From contig CAWIUN010000006.1 in NCBI GenBank assembly GCA_963839285.1, positions 1-64,000 on the forward strand: a DNA stretch of 64,000 bases. The letters are read 5' to 3'. Below, piece after piece: positions 18,481 through 27,432 of this stretch. Position 1 is the stretch's first letter. Each line of letters begins with the position of its first letter. The notes under the pieces were generated by a model. That model ran no database searches. It saw only the letters and a program-made list of their open reading frames with translations, and was not told where the DNA came from. Both the position numbers and the translations under genes were made by a program. The stretch comes from DASSSQ01 sp963839285. Lineage in GTDB: Bacteria > Actinomycetota > Thermoleophilia > Gaiellales > Gaiellaceae.

Positions 18481-19713
18481 TCAGGGGGTCTCGCGCGCGA
18501 CCTGCGGCAGCGACCAGCGACGACTGCGGCTCGCCGCCGCCCCGGCGGTCGCGGCCGCGATGCCTGCGCAGCCCGAGACGGTGAGGGCCAGCGTCGTGCC
18601 CCCGACGGCTGCGAGCCAGCCGCCGAGCAGGCCGCCGAGCGGCGCCGAACCGATGATCGCGTAGGTGTAGAGGCTGATCACGCGGCCGCGGAGCCGGTCC
18701 GGTGCGGCGAGCTGCACGTGCGCGAGCGCCTGCGACGACCAGATCGCCCAGCCCGCTCCGGCGACGAAGAGGAGCGCGGCGGCGAGCGCCGTCGTCCGGA
18801 CGGGCGCGAGCATCAGGATCGACGCCGGGAAGAGCACGCCGCCGCCGAAGAGCAGCCGCCTGTCGGTGGTCTCGAAGGTGGCGCCCGCGAGCGCGCCGGC
18901 GACCGCGCCCGCCCCGTAGGCCGAGAAGATCGCGCCGAAGGTCCTGGCGCTGCCGCCGAGGGTGTCGTCGGCGAGCACCGACAGGAGGGTGCGGATCGTG
19001 CTGAACCCGAAGAGGCCGAGGCACGCGCCGACCCCGACGAGCGTCCGGAGCAGCGGCGAGGAGCGCACGTGCGCGATCCCCTCCCGGAGCGCCGACAGCC
19101 CACCCTGCCGGCCGCTGCGCTCGAGCGGGAAGAAGTCCCTCGTCCGCATCGCCAGCAGCGCCCCCAGCACCGCCAGGAACGAGCAGGCGTTGACGGCGAA
19201 GCACCACCCCGACCCGACCGCGGCGATCAGGATGCCGCCGAGCGCCGGGCCGACGACCTTCGCCGCGTTCTGCAGGCTGACGTTCAACGAGATCGCGTTC
19301 GGCAGCTCGTCCCGCCCGACGAGCTGGTAGATCAGGGCGTGCTTGCTGGGGTTGTCGAAGACGAGCGCGATCCCCGTGCCCGTGGCGAGCAGGTAGAGCA
19401 GCCACAGCGACCCCGTCTCGGTGAACGCGACCGCCGCGAGTCCCGCGGCCACGCACATCGCGAGGCTCTGCGAGCAGATCAGCACGCGCCGGTTGTCGAA
19501 GCGGTCGGCGATCACACCGCCGTAGAGCCCGCCCACCAGGAAGGGGCCGTAGCGGCAGAACACGAGCAGCCCCACCTGGAACGGCGAGTGCGTCAGCTGG
19601 AGGACGAGCCACGGCAGCGCCGTGTCCTGCATCCAGGAGCCGCTGTAGGAGACGATCTGCCCGCCGAAGTAGAGGCGGTAGTTCCGATGCCTGCGCAGGC
19701 TCAGGAGCACCAT
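18481..19713 (-). CDS. MFS transporter (EntS-like)
   Basis: This 410-residue major facilitator has about 12 membrane helices and the loop 2-3 region GGVIADRFDNRRVLI, typical of the MFS_3/EntS-type exporters. The start is the ATG at 19713, which overlaps the pcaC stop (TGATG). It is the last gene of the pca operon and may import or export an aromatic acid, or provide efflux of a toxic intermediate. Confidence 0.88.
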   Translation of the reverse strand: MVLLSLRRHRNYRLYFGGQIVSYSGSWMQDTALPWLVLQLTHSPFQVGLLVFCRYGPFLVGGLYGGVIADRFDNRRVLICSQSLAMCVAAGLAAVAFTETGSLWLLYLLATGTGIALVFDNPSKHALIYQLVGRDELPNAISLNVSLQNAAKVVGPALGGILIAAVGSGWCFAVNACSFLAVLGALLAMRTRDFFPLERSGRQGGLSALREGIAHVRSSPLLRTLVGVGACLGLFGFSTIRTLLSVLADDTLGGSARTFGAIFSAYGAGAVAGALAGATFETTDRRLLFGGGVLFPASILMLAPVRTTALAAALLFVAGAGWAIWSSQALAHVQLAAPDRLRGRVISLYTYAIIGSAPLGGLLGGWLAAVGGTTLALTVSGCAGIAAATAGAAASRSRRWSLPQVARETP

Positions 19714-20093
19714 CAGCGGCCGGCGTCCCCCTCGATCACGCGCTGCGCGACGGCAAAGGCGCGGTTGGCCGCGGGGATGCCGCAGTAGATCGCGCACTGG
19801 AGCAGGACCTCGGCGATCTCCTCCTCGGTCAGCCCGTTGCGGCGGGCGCCGCGGATGTGCATCGCCAGCTCCTCGAACTGGCCCTGCGCGACGAGGGCGG
19901 TGATCGTGATCGCGCTGCGCGTGCGCCGGTCGAGGCCGGGGCGCGTCCAGATCTCCCCCCAGGCGTAGCGGGTGATCAGCGACTGGAACTCCTCCGTCAG
20001 GGCGGTCTTGCCGGCCTCCGCGCGGTCGACGTGGTCGTCGCCGAGCACCTCGCGGCGCACCTTCATGCCGTGCATTCCGTCGTCGTGGGTCAT
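19713..20093 (-). CDS. pcaC: 4-carboxymuconolactone decarboxylase
   Basis: This 126-residue AhpD-like helical protein converts gamma-carboxymuconolactone to beta-ketoadipate enol-lactone. It matches the full length of stand-alone PcaC, with FQSLITRYAWGEIWTRPGL and the core SAITITALVAQGQFEELAMH followed by EVLLQCAIYCGIPAAN. The ATG at 20093 overlaps the pcaD stop (ATGA). It lies in a run of pca genes, which supports the assignment. Confidence 0.93.
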   Translation of the reverse strand: MTHDDGMHGMKVRREVLGDDHVDRAEAGKTALTEEFQSLITRYAWGEIWTRPGLDRRTRSAITITALVAQGQFEELAMHIRGARRNGLTEEEIAEVLLQCAIYCGIPAANRAFAVAQRVIEGDAGR

Positions 20094-20794
20094 GGGGCCT
20101 CCAGGAAGTCGAGCAGGACGCGGGCGAACTCCTCCGGGCGCTCGACCGGCGCCAGGTGCGCGGTCTGCGGGATCACGTGCAGGCGCGCGCCCGGGATGCC
20201 GTCGCGCAGGAGCGCCGGGTCGCGCGGGCCGACGCCGGGGTCGTGGGAGCCGGCGACGACGAGGGTCGGCGCCTCGATCCGGCCGAGCTCCTCGCGCGCG
20301 TCGAAGCCGGCGATCGCCTCGCAGCAGCGCGCGTAGCCCTCGGCGGGCGTCTCGAGCAGCATCCGGCGGTAGCGGGCCGTCTCGCCGAAGCCGTCCGTGA
20401 ACCAGCGCCCGACGACGGCCTCGGCGATCGCCGCGACGCCGTCGCGGCGGACCGTCTCCGCCCGCTCGTGCCAGGCCTCCGCCGTGGCGAAGCGCGGCGA
20501 GGTGCAGACGAGCGCCAGCTTCTCGAGCCGCTCCGGCGCGTCGAGGGCGAGCTGGATGCCGACGCAGCCGCCGAGCGAGAGCCCGCAGAAGGACGCGCGC
20601 TCGACCTGCTCCCGGTCGAGCAGGTCGACGACCCTCGCGGCGAGGTCGCCGATCGTCGGCGGCTCGTCGGCGAGCGGCGCCGAGCCATGACCCGGGTGGT
20701 CGTAGCGGAGCACGTGCAGGCCGCCGAGGTACGGCAGGACGGGGTCCCAGAGCTCCTTCGTCGTGCCGAGCGAGCTCGAGAGGACGAGCGTCAC
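20090..20794 (-). CDS. pcaD: 3-oxoadipate enol-lactonase
   Basis: This 234-residue alpha/beta hydrolase converts beta-ketoadipate enol-lactone to beta-ketoadipate. The nucleophile elbow is CGLSLGGC (catalytic Ser), the acid lies in AGSHDPGVG, and the base is in QTAHLAPVERPEEFA. The N-terminus is slightly shorter than in typical PcaD but the core is complete. The GTG at 20794 overlaps the pcaB stop (GTGA); a longer frame upstream is antisense noise. Confidence 0.92.
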   Translation of the reverse strand: MTLVLSSSLGTTKELWDPVLPYLGGLHVLRYDHPGHGSAPLADEPPTIGDLAARVVDLLDREQVERASFCGLSLGGCVGIQLALDAPERLEKLALVCTSPRFATAEAWHERAETVRRDGVAAIAEAVVGRWFTDGFGETARYRRMLLETPAEGYARCCEAIAGFDAREELGRIEAPTLVVAGSHDPGVGPRDPALLRDGIPGARLHVIPQTAHLAPVERPEEFARVLLDFLEAP

Positions 20795-21903
20795 CGGCGT
20801 TCGCGGTGGCGGGCGAGGACGGCGTCGACGAGGGCGCCGGCCGCGCCGAGGTAGTCCTCGGGACGCTCGGTCCCCGGCGCGAACCGCTCCGCCTCGGCCA
20901 TGGTCTCGTCGCGCAGGTTGGCGCGCATCCGCCCGGCGTCGACCTCGAGCCCCTCCAGCGTCCGCCGCAGCCAGGAGGCGGCGCCTCCGGTGCAGGCGAG
21001 CGTCTCCGAGAGCGCCGGCCACTCGGCGTGCCAGGCGCCCGCGGCGCGCTCGTGCTCCTGCGCCAGCGCCTCGACGAGCACCCCGGACGCCGCCCGTGCC
21101 CGCATCGCGCACGCGCGCACGAGCGTCGAGCCGATCGGGTTCCGCTTCTGCGGCAGCGTCGAGGAGCCTCCCTCGTGCGGCTCGCGCACCTCGGCCACCT
21201 CCGTCTGCGCGAGCAGCTCGACGTCGAGCGCGACCTTCTCGCAGACGCCCGCGGTGATCGCGAGGCGCGTGCCGAGGTCTGCGATCGGGAGTCGCAGCGT
21301 GTGCCAGCTGACGAGCGGCTCCGAGAGGCCGAGGTCGCGCGCCAGCTCCTCGCGCAGCTTCAGGCCCCCCTCGCCGAAGGCGGCGAGCGTGCCGGCCGCG
21401 CCGCCGAGCTGCACGGGGACGTCCGCCGCGGCGAGCAGCGCCCGCGCGTCGCCGAGGCCGGCGAGCCAGGTCGCCGCCTTGAGCCCGAAGGTCGTCGGCA
21501 GCGCCTGCTGGAGCAGCGTCCGCGCGGCCATCAGCGTGTCGCGATGCTCCTCGGCGAGCCGGGCGCAGGCCTCGGCGGCGCCGTCGAGGTCGCGCAGGAT
21601 CAGGCCGCGGGCATGGCGGGCGACGAGCGCCGTCGCGGTGTCGAGGACGTCCTGGCTCGTGGCGCCGTGGTGGACGTGCTCGTTCAGCTCGCGCAGCCGC
21701 CGGACGAGCGGCACCACCGGGTTGCCCGCCGGGATGCCCTCGCGGATCAGCTCGTCGGGGTCGAGCTCGAGCTCGTGCGGCAGCTGCTCGCCGAACTGGA
21801 CGCGCAGGAGCGCCCGCTCGGCCTCGACCATGGCCCGTACCCAGGCCCGGTCCGAGACCGCGTCCCGCAGCTCCTGCGGGACGAAGAGGGCGTCAAACGG
21901 CAA
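20791..21903 (-). CDS. pcaB: 3-carboxy-cis,cis-muconate cycloisomerase
   Basis: This 370-residue member of the fumarase/argininosuccinate-lyase superfamily cyclises 3-carboxymuconate. The superfamily signature reads GGSSTLPQKRNPIGS (about residues 244-258), preceded by NEHVHHGATSQDVLDT. The C-terminus is shorter than in 450-residue proteobacterial PcaB. The start appears to be TTG at 21903, overlapping the end of pcaG by 11 bases; no other suitable start keeps the conserved N-terminus. Confidence 0.92.
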   Translation of the reverse strand: MPFDALFVPQELRDAVSDRAWVRAMVEAERALLRVQFGEQLPHELELDPDELIREGIPAGNPVVPLVRRLRELNEHVHHGATSQDVLDTATALVARHARGLILRDLDGAAEACARLAEEHRDTLMAARTLLQQALPTTFGLKAATWLAGLGDARALLAAADVPVQLGGAAGTLAAFGEGGLKLREELARDLGLSEPLVSWHTLRLPIADLGTRLAITAGVCEKVALDVELLAQTEVAEVREPHEGGSSTLPQKRNPIGSTLVRACAMRARAASGVLVEALAQEHERAAGAWHAEWPALSETLACTGGAASWLRRTLEGLEVDAGRMRANLRDETMAEAERFAPGTERPEDYLGAAGALVDAVLARHRERR

Positions 21904-22399
21904 AGAAGACCGTCGCGTCGTCGCCCTGCATGCGGATGTCGAAGCGGAGGCCGTCGCCCTCGGGCTCGGCGACGAGCAGCGCCCGCTCCTGCTCGGGCAG
22001 CCCCGCGAGCACCGGGTCGGCCGCGTTCGCCTCCGCCTCGTCCGGGAAGTAGACGCGCGTGAACTGGTGCTTCAGCAGGCCGCGGGCGAAGACGATCACG
22101 TCGAGCCGGGGCGCCTCGCCCTCCTGCGCCGGCGGCTTGGAGACGCTGAAGTGGAACGTGCCCTCGGAGTCGGTGCCGGAGCGGCCCCAGCGCTGCCCGT
22201 CCCACACCTCGATCATGCCGTCGATCCCGCTGCCCTCGCCGTCGAGCAGGCGGCCGACCAGGCGCAGCGACCCCGCCTCGGTCGGCGGCGCGAGCTCGTT
22301 GTCCGGGCGGCGGCAGAGCCCGATCGCGTAGTAGGGCCCGACGGTCTGCGACGGCGTCTTCGGCAGCGTCATCGGTCCACGTCCGCCGTCAGTCGACAT
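21893..22399 (-). CDS. pcaG: protocatechuate 3,4-dioxygenase, alpha subunit
   Basis: This 168-residue intradiol dioxygenase alpha subunit has the N-terminal TPSQTVGPYYAIGL and the beta-sandwich core with KHQFTRVYFPDE. Alpha subunits lack the iron site, which is on PcaH. The ATG at 22399 overlaps pcaH by 11 bases; the ATG at 22372 is an alternative that begins exactly at the conserved MTLPKTPSQ. Confidence 0.93.
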   Translation of the reverse strand: MSTDGGRGPMTLPKTPSQTVGPYYAIGLCRRPDNELAPPTEAGSLRLVGRLLDGEGSGIDGMIEVWDGQRWGRSGTDSEGTFHFSVSKPPAQEGEAPRLDVIVFARGLLKHQFTRVYFPDEAEANAADPVLAGLPEQERALLVAEPEGDGLRFDIRMQGDDATVFFAV

Positions 22400-23097
22400 C
22401 GGGAGGCGTCGCGCCGGAGCCGCGGCCGAGGACGATGTCCCAGGTGTAGCCGAGCGCCCATTCCGGCCGGGTGGCGTCGAGGTCGAGCCTCGCGACCAGG
22501 AGCTGCTGCGCGCGCGGGTCGCGGACCGACTGGAAGATCGGGTCGTACTCGAACAGGGGGTCGCCCGGGAAGTACATCTGGGTGACGAGCCGCTCGGTGA
22601 ACGCGCGGCCGAAGAGCGAGAAGTGGATGTGCGCCGGCCGCCAGGCGTTCTCGTGGTTGCCCCACGGGTAGGCGCCCGGCTTGATCGTGACGAAGCGGTA
22701 GCGGCCCTCGTCGTCGGTCAGGCAGCGGCCCGCGCCGTGGAAGTTCGGGTCGAGCGGCGCCGGGTGCCGGTCGCGCTCGTGCCGGTAGCGGCCGGCGGCG
22801 TTGCACTGCCAGACCTCGACGAGCGCGTTTCTGAGCGGGCGACCGTCCTCGTCGAGCACGCGGCCCTGGACGACGATGCGCTCGCCCAGCGGCTCGCCGT
22901 CGCCGTGCCTGGTGAGATCGTGGTCGATCGGCTCGAGCGCCTCGTCGCCGAAGACCGGCCCCTCCGGTTGCGGAATCGCTCCGGCAGGACGACGAGCGGC
23001 CGCGTCGGGTGGCGGAGGCGGGTGGACGTGTACGGCGGCCAGTCGACCTCGACCTCGGTGTCGATCGCGGCCGGTTTGCGGGCTCGGCGACCGTCAT
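22389..23097 (-). CDS. pcaH: protocatechuate 3,4-dioxygenase, beta subunit, with two frameshifts
   Basis: This is the iron-bearing subunit that cleaves protocatechuate between its hydroxyls. The N-terminal MTVAEPANRP starts at the ATGA overlap with pcaJ (23097). The segment WPPYTSTRLRHPTRPLVVLP is in a second frame after about 23,070. The segment PQPEGPVFGDEALEPIDHDL through WQCNAAGRYRHERDRH (Tyr ligand), GAYPWGNHENAWRPAHIHFS (Tyr, His, His ligands) and FPGDPLFEYDPIF is in a third frame after about 22,976. Both breaks are cured by one extra G or C, giving about 236 residues, the normal size. All four Fe(III) ligands are present, so this is probably a functional gene with assembly errors. Confidence 0.9.
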
Positions 23098-23807
23098 ACG
23101 GGGACTCCTTTCTCGAGCGCGCGGAGGGCGCTCAGCTCGGCCTCGCTCGGAGGCTCAGTCTCGTCCAGCCGGTCGGCGACGCGCAACTGCCAGCCGGTCG
23201 CCTCGCGCGCCCCCTCGACCGTCCGGCCCGGGTGCAGGTGCGTGAGCTCGAGCTCGCCGTCCGCGGCGGGCTCGAGCAGGCCGTGGTCGGTGACGACGAG
23301 CCGGACGCGCGAGCCGAGCGAGGAGACGAAGTCGAGCCGCTCGACGAAGGTGCGCGGCGACTGGCGCAGCAGCACGAAGACCTCGCGGACGCTGGTCGCG
23401 ATCTCCGGCGCCCCGCCGGCGCCCGGCAGCCGCACCGTCGGCTGCTCGTAGTCGCCGATCACGGTCGAGTTGAGGTTGCCGTGCCGGTCGATCTGCGCGG
23501 CGCCGAGGAAGCCGACGTCGATCCGGCCGCCCTGCAGCCAGTAGGCGAACATCTCCGGCACCGGGACGGTGAAGTCGGCGGTCTCCGCCAGCTCGCCGTC
23601 GCCGATCGAGAGCGGCGGCACCGTCGGCTTCGCGCCGATCGGCCCCGACTCGTAGATCAGCACCGCACGCGGCGCGTGCGTGCGCCGCGCCAGGTTGACG
23701 GCCAGGCTCGGCAGCCCGATCCCGACGAAGCAGACCGTCCCGTCGCCGATCCGCCGGGCCGCCTCGACCGTCATCATCTCGTCGCTCGTGTAGCCGCTCT
23801 CGCTCAC
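23094..23807 (-). CDS. pcaJ: 3-oxoadipate CoA-transferase, beta subunit
   Basis: This 237-residue family I CoA-transferase beta subunit shows FVGIGLPSLAVNLA near the N-terminus, the catalytic glutamate in LIYESGPIG, and GAAQIDRHGNLNST. With PcaI it transfers CoA from succinyl-CoA to beta-ketoadipate. The GTG at 23807 overlaps the pcaI stop (GTGA), and its own stop overlaps the pcaH ATG. Confidence 0.9.
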   Translation of the reverse strand: MSESGYTSDEMMTVEAARRIGDGTVCFVGIGLPSLAVNLARRTHAPRAVLIYESGPIGAKPTVPPLSIGDGELAETADFTVPVPEMFAYWLQGGRIDVGFLGAAQIDRHGNLNSTVIGDYEQPTVRLPGAGGAPEIATSVREVFVLLRQSPRTFVERLDFVSSLGSRVRLVVTDHGLLEPAADGELELTHLHPGRTVEGAREATGWQLRVADRLDETEPPSEAELSALRALEKGVPV

Positions 23808-24616
23808 GCGCTCACCCTGCCGTGCACGTGCTCGTCGATCCAGGCCCGGAAGCGGTCGCGGTCGCGGCTGATCTCCTCCCAGGCGAGGTAGAAGTCGTTG
23901 TCGCGCTCGTAGTAGCCGTGCGCGTACGAGGGGCGCGCACCGCCGGGCGCCTCGACGACCGCGTCGACGACCCAGTGCGGCAGCAGCACCGACTCGGGCC
24001 GCCGCTCCAGCTCGTCGACGACCTCCTCGACCGTGACGATCGAGCGCGCCGAGGCGAGCACGACCTCCTTCTGCACGCCGACGATCCCCCAGAGCTGGAC
24101 GTTGCCGCGCCGGTCGGCCTGCTGGGCGTGGACGATGCCGACGTCGGGCCGGTGCGCCGGCACCGCCGCCAGCTCCTCGCCCGTGAACGGGCAGCTGACC
24201 GTCGCGATCCGCGCCCGCGCCGCCAGATCGGTACCGGCGTAGCCGCGCAGGACGCCGAAGGGCAGGTTCGCCGCCCCCGCCGCCCAGGCCGCCGCCATCC
24301 CCGCGTGCGAGTGCTCCTCGAGCTCGAGCGGCGCCGGCCAGCCCTGCTCGACCGCGTCCCGGAACCGGTGCAGCGAGCCGACGCCCGGATTGCCGCCCCA
24401 GGAGAAGACGAGCTTCCGCGCGCAACCGGCGCCGATCAGCTGGTCGTAGACGAGGTCGGGCGTCATCCGGACCAGCGTCAGCTCCCGCCGCCCCTGCCGG
24501 ATCAGCTCCTGCCCGGCGGCGAAGGGGATCAGGTGCGTGAACCCCTCCAGCGCGACCGTGTCGCCGTCGGCGACGAGCCCGGCCACCGCCTCGCGCAGCG
24601 TCGTCAGCTCCGCCAT
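23804..24616 (-). CDS. pcaI: 3-oxoadipate CoA-transferase, alpha subunit
   Basis: This 270-residue family I CoA-transferase alpha subunit begins with LREAVAGLVADGDTVALEGF and contains GCARKLVFSWGGNPGVGS and QADRRGNVQLWG. The start is the ATG at 24616, overlapping the pobA end by 13 bases. Together with pcaJ it links the ring-cleavage branch to thiolysis. A thiolase (pcaF) is not in this window, so it must be elsewhere. Confidence 0.9.
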   Translation of the reverse strand: MAELTTLREAVAGLVADGDTVALEGFTHLIPFAAGQELIRQGRRELTLVRMTPDLVYDQLIGAGCARKLVFSWGGNPGVGSLHRFRDAVEQGWPAPLELEEHSHAGMAAAWAAGAANLPFGVLRGYAGTDLAARARIATVSCPFTGEELAAVPAHRPDVGIVHAQQADRRGNVQLWGIVGVQKEVVLASARSIVTVEEVVDELERRPESVLLPHWVVDAVVEAPGGARPSYAHGYYERDNDFYLAWEEISRDRDRFRAWIDEHVHGRVSA

Positions 24617-25773
24617 CCGTCCTCCACGTCGACGACGCCGGTGTAGTTCTCGGCCAGCGAGGTCGCGGCCGCGCGCGAGGAGACGACGTACCGCAGCTGC
24701 GCGAGCTGGAGCTGCTCCTCGAACGGGTCGCCGCCGGGCGGACGGTGCAGCATCGTCGTCATCCACCAGGAGAAGTGCTCCGCGCGCCAGACGCGCCGCA
24801 GGCACGCGTCGGAGTAGCGGTCGAGGGCGGCCCGGTCGCCGCGCTCGAAGAGGCGGACGAGCGCGTCCCCGAGGATGCGCACGTCGTGCAGGGCCAGGTT
24901 GAGCCCCTTCGCGCCGGTCGGCGGGACGATGTGCGCCGCGTCGCCGGCGAGGTAGAGCCGCTCGTGCTGCACCGGCGAGCAGACGTAGCTGCGCATCCCG
25001 GTGACGCCCTTCTCGAGGATCGGCCCCTCCGCGAGCGTCCATCCGTCGAGCGCCGTGCGCAGCTGCAGCTCCGCCCAGACCCGCTCGTCCGGCCACTGCC
25101 CCACGTTCTCGTCGTGGGCGACCTGGACGTAACAGCGCGAGAGCTGCGGCGAGCGCAGCGACAGGAGCGCGAAGCCCCGCTCGTGGTGGGCGTAGACGAG
25201 CTCGTCCGACGACGGCGCGACCTCCGCGAGGATCCCGAGCCAGCCGAACGGGTACTCGCGCTCGAGCTCGCGCCGCAGCGGGGCCGGGATCGCGGACCGG
25301 CAGACGCCGTGGAAGCCGTCGCAGCCCGCGATCACCTCGCACGCGAGCTCGCCGCCCGCGTGCCGGATGCGCCCGCGCTCCGGGTCGACCGTCTCGACCT
25401 CGCACTCGAACTCGAGCGGCAGCCCCGTGTCGAGGCGGGCGGCGATCAGGTCCTTGACGATCTCGGTCTGCCCGTAGATCACGATCGAGGCGCCGCCCGT
25501 CAGCTCGTCCATCGGCACGTGGTGCCGCTCCCCCGCGAACTGGAGGTGGATGCCGCCGTGGACGATCCCGTCGCGGTCGAGGCGGTCCGCGACGCCGAGC
25601 TCGCGCAGGAGGTCGGCGCTCCCCTGCTCGAGGACGCCCGCGCGGATCCGCGCCTCGACGTACTCGCGGCTGCGGCTCTCGAGCACGACCGTCTCGATCC
25701 CGGCGCGCTCGAGCAGGCGCGCGAGCGTCAGCCCTGCGGGGCCGGCGCCGACGATGCCGACCTGCGTCCTCAC
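24604..25773 (-). CDS. pobA: 4-hydroxybenzoate 3-monooxygenase
   Basis: This 389-residue FAD monooxygenase converts 4-hydroxybenzoate to protocatechuate with NAD(P)H and O2. The FAD motifs are GIVGAGPAGLTLARLLERAG (about residues 6-25), the DG motif GCDGFHGVCR (about 157-166) and GDAAHIVPPTGAKGLNLALH (about 283-302). Length and motif spacing match PobA closely. The GTG at 25773 overlaps the amidohydrolase stop. It supplies protocatechuate to pcaHG encoded downstream in the same operon. Confidence 0.95.
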   Translation of the reverse strand: MRTQVGIVGAGPAGLTLARLLERAGIETVVLESRSREYVEARIRAGVLEQGSADLLRELGVADRLDRDGIVHGGIHLQFAGERHHVPMDELTGGASIVIYGQTEIVKDLIAARLDTGLPLEFECEVETVDPERGRIRHAGGELACEVIAGCDGFHGVCRSAIPAPLRRELEREYPFGWLGILAEVAPSSDELVYAHHERGFALLSLRSPQLSRCYVQVAHDENVGQWPDERVWAELQLRTALDGWTLAEGPILEKGVTGMRSYVCSPVQHERLYLAGDAAHIVPPTGAKGLNLALHDVRILGDALVRLFERGDRAALDRYSDACLRRVWRAEHFSWWMTTMLHRPPGGDPFEEQLQLAQLRYVVSSRAAATSLAENYTGVVDVEDGWRS

Positions 25774-26636
25774 GCGAGGCCGAGCAGCCGCGCCGCGTTG
25801 TCCTTGAGGATCAGCGGGCGCACCTCGTCCTTGAAGTCCGCCTGCTCGAAGTCCGCGAGCCACCGGTCGGGAGTGATCATCGGGTAATCCGACCCGAAGA
25901 GCACCCTGTCGCGCAACTGGGTGTTCGCATAGCGCACGAGCTGGGGCGGGAAGTACTTCGGCGACCAGCCGGAGAGGTCGATGTACACCTGCCGCTTGTG
26001 CAGCGCGACCGAGATCGCCTCGTCCTGCCACGGAAACGACGGGTGCGCGAGCACGATCGGCAGGTCGGGGAAGTCGACCGCGACGTCGTCGACGTGCAGC
26101 GGGTTCGAGTACTTGAGCCGGACGCCGCCGCCGCCGGGGAGGCCGGTGCCGATCCCGGAGTGCCCCGTGTGGAAGAGCGCCGGCACGCGCGCCGCCTGGA
26201 TCGCCTCGTAGACCGGGTAGAACGCCTCGTCGTTCGGGAAGAACGCCTGGATGTTCGGGTGGAACTTGAAGCCGCGGACGCCGAGGCCGATCAGGCGCCG
26301 CACCTCGTCGACCGCGTCGGGCCGGTGCGGGTCGACGCTGCCGAACGGGATCAGCACGTCGGCGTTCGCCCTGGCCACCTCGAGGATCTCGTCGTTTCGG
26401 ACCGCCGCGCGCCCGGTCTGCGTGATCGCGTCGACCGTGAACACGACCGCGGCCATGTTCCGCTCGCGGTAGTGCGCGGCGACGTCCTCGACCGTCGGCC
26501 TCGCGTCCTCCTTGAAGTACCGCGCGGCCGCCTCGCGCCACTCCGGCCGCAGGCCGTCCTCGCCCGTCCGCCCCACCTCGGCGTGCGTGTGGACGTCGAT
26601 CGCGACGATCCGGTCGAGGTCGATGTCGATCGTCAT
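25770..26636 (-). CDS. amidohydrolase-family enzyme, CouO-like
   Basis: This 288-residue metal-dependent TIM-barrel hydrolase (amidohydrolase 2 family) has an N-terminal VHTHAE metal motif, GVRGFKFHPNIQ, LFHTGHSG, VLAHPSFPWQDE and LFGSDYPMIT (catalytic Asp). In actinobacterial p-hydroxycinnamate clusters an enzyme of this family cleaves the beta-keto acyl-CoA to hydroxybenzoate. Its position between a MaoC hydratase and pobA fits that role. A decarboxylase of a benzoate derivative is the main alternative. Confidence 0.85.
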   Translation of the reverse strand: MTIDIDLDRIVAIDVHTHAEVGRTGEDGLRPEWREAAARYFKEDARPTVEDVAAHYRERNMAAVVFTVDAITQTGRAAVRNDEILEVARANADVLIPFGSVDPHRPDAVDEVRRLIGLGVRGFKFHPNIQAFFPNDEAFYPVYEAIQAARVPALFHTGHSGIGTGLPGGGGVRLKYSNPLHVDDVAVDFPDLPIVLAHPSFPWQDEAISVALHKRQVYIDLSGWSPKYFPPQLVRYANTQLRDRVLFGSDYPMITPDRWLADFEQADFKDEVRPLILKDNAARLLGLA

Positions 26637-27432
26637 CTCAGCTCGGCGCGGCCGTCCTTGAGCACCGGCTTGCCGTCGCCGTCGAGCGCCTCGAAGCCGT
26701 AGCCGCCGTTCACGCGCCAGACGCGCGTCGTCACGGTGTCGCCGGGGAGGAGCGGCGCCGAGAACCGGACGGCGAGACGCCGGACGCGGCGCGGATCGTC
26801 GACGCCGCCACCTCGAGCACCGCCCGGCCCGCGAAGGCCATCGTGCAGAGCCCGTGCACGATCCGGCCGGGGAGCCCGACCGCGCGCGCGAACTCGTCGT
26901 CGAGGTGGATCGCGAAGTCGTCGCCCGACGCGGCCGCGTAGCGGACGGTCTGGTCGGCCGAGACCGGGTAGCCGATCTCGCCGATCGGGTCGCCTTCGGC
27001 CTCGAGCCTGTGGTCCGGCGCGCGGTCGCCGACGCTCCCGGGCGCCTCGACGCCGCGGAAGAACTCCGTCACGTGCTGCTCGTTGACGAGCTCGCCCCGC
27101 TCGTCGCGCGTCTCCGTCCGGATCACGAGCGACGTCCCGTTCGGGCGCGCGAGCAGCGAGACCGGCGTCGCCCGGGAGACGAGCGTCGTCCCCGGCTCGA
27201 TCGGCCGGTGGAGCACCAGGTCCTGCTCGTAGTGCACGACGCGCGTCCGCGCCTCGTCCGAGGCGACGGAGCGCGATGCCGGCGCGATCGTCTCCCAGAC
27301 GGGCACGACGGCGAAGACGGGCCCGCCGACCGCGTCGTCGGTCGCCTCGGCGTAGGCCTCGAGCGCCTCGCGCGTCACCTCGTAGCGCCGCTCCTCACCC
27401 GCCCGCCCGATCGCGCCGAGGTCGAAGCTCAC
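26633..27432 (-). CDS. MaoC-type double hotdog hydratase, frameshifted
   Basis: About 267 residues, two hotdog domains. The N-terminal one begins FDLGAIGRAGEERRYEVTRE. The second has the MaoC catalytic region YAAASGDDFAIHLDDEFARA and GRIVHGLCTMAFAGRAVLEV. After that the frame breaks at about 26,801; one added G restores the ending VRFSAPLLPGDTVTTRVW and the stop at 26,633, which overlaps the amidohydrolase ATG. It probably hydrates an enoyl-CoA such as p-coumaroyl-CoA, with the SDR upstream oxidising the product. The GTG at 27432 overlaps the SDR stop. Confidence 0.85.

Noticed and set aside
22369..23097. A separate 242-residue Arg-rich gene overlapping pcaH
   Set aside because: The frame holds only the first ten residues of PcaH before an indel; the rest has no protein-like pattern.
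24604..26541. Fusion of pobA to upstream sequence
   Set aside because: The frame upstream of 25773 is antisense-like; a GTGA overlap with the amidohydrolase gene marks a normal start.
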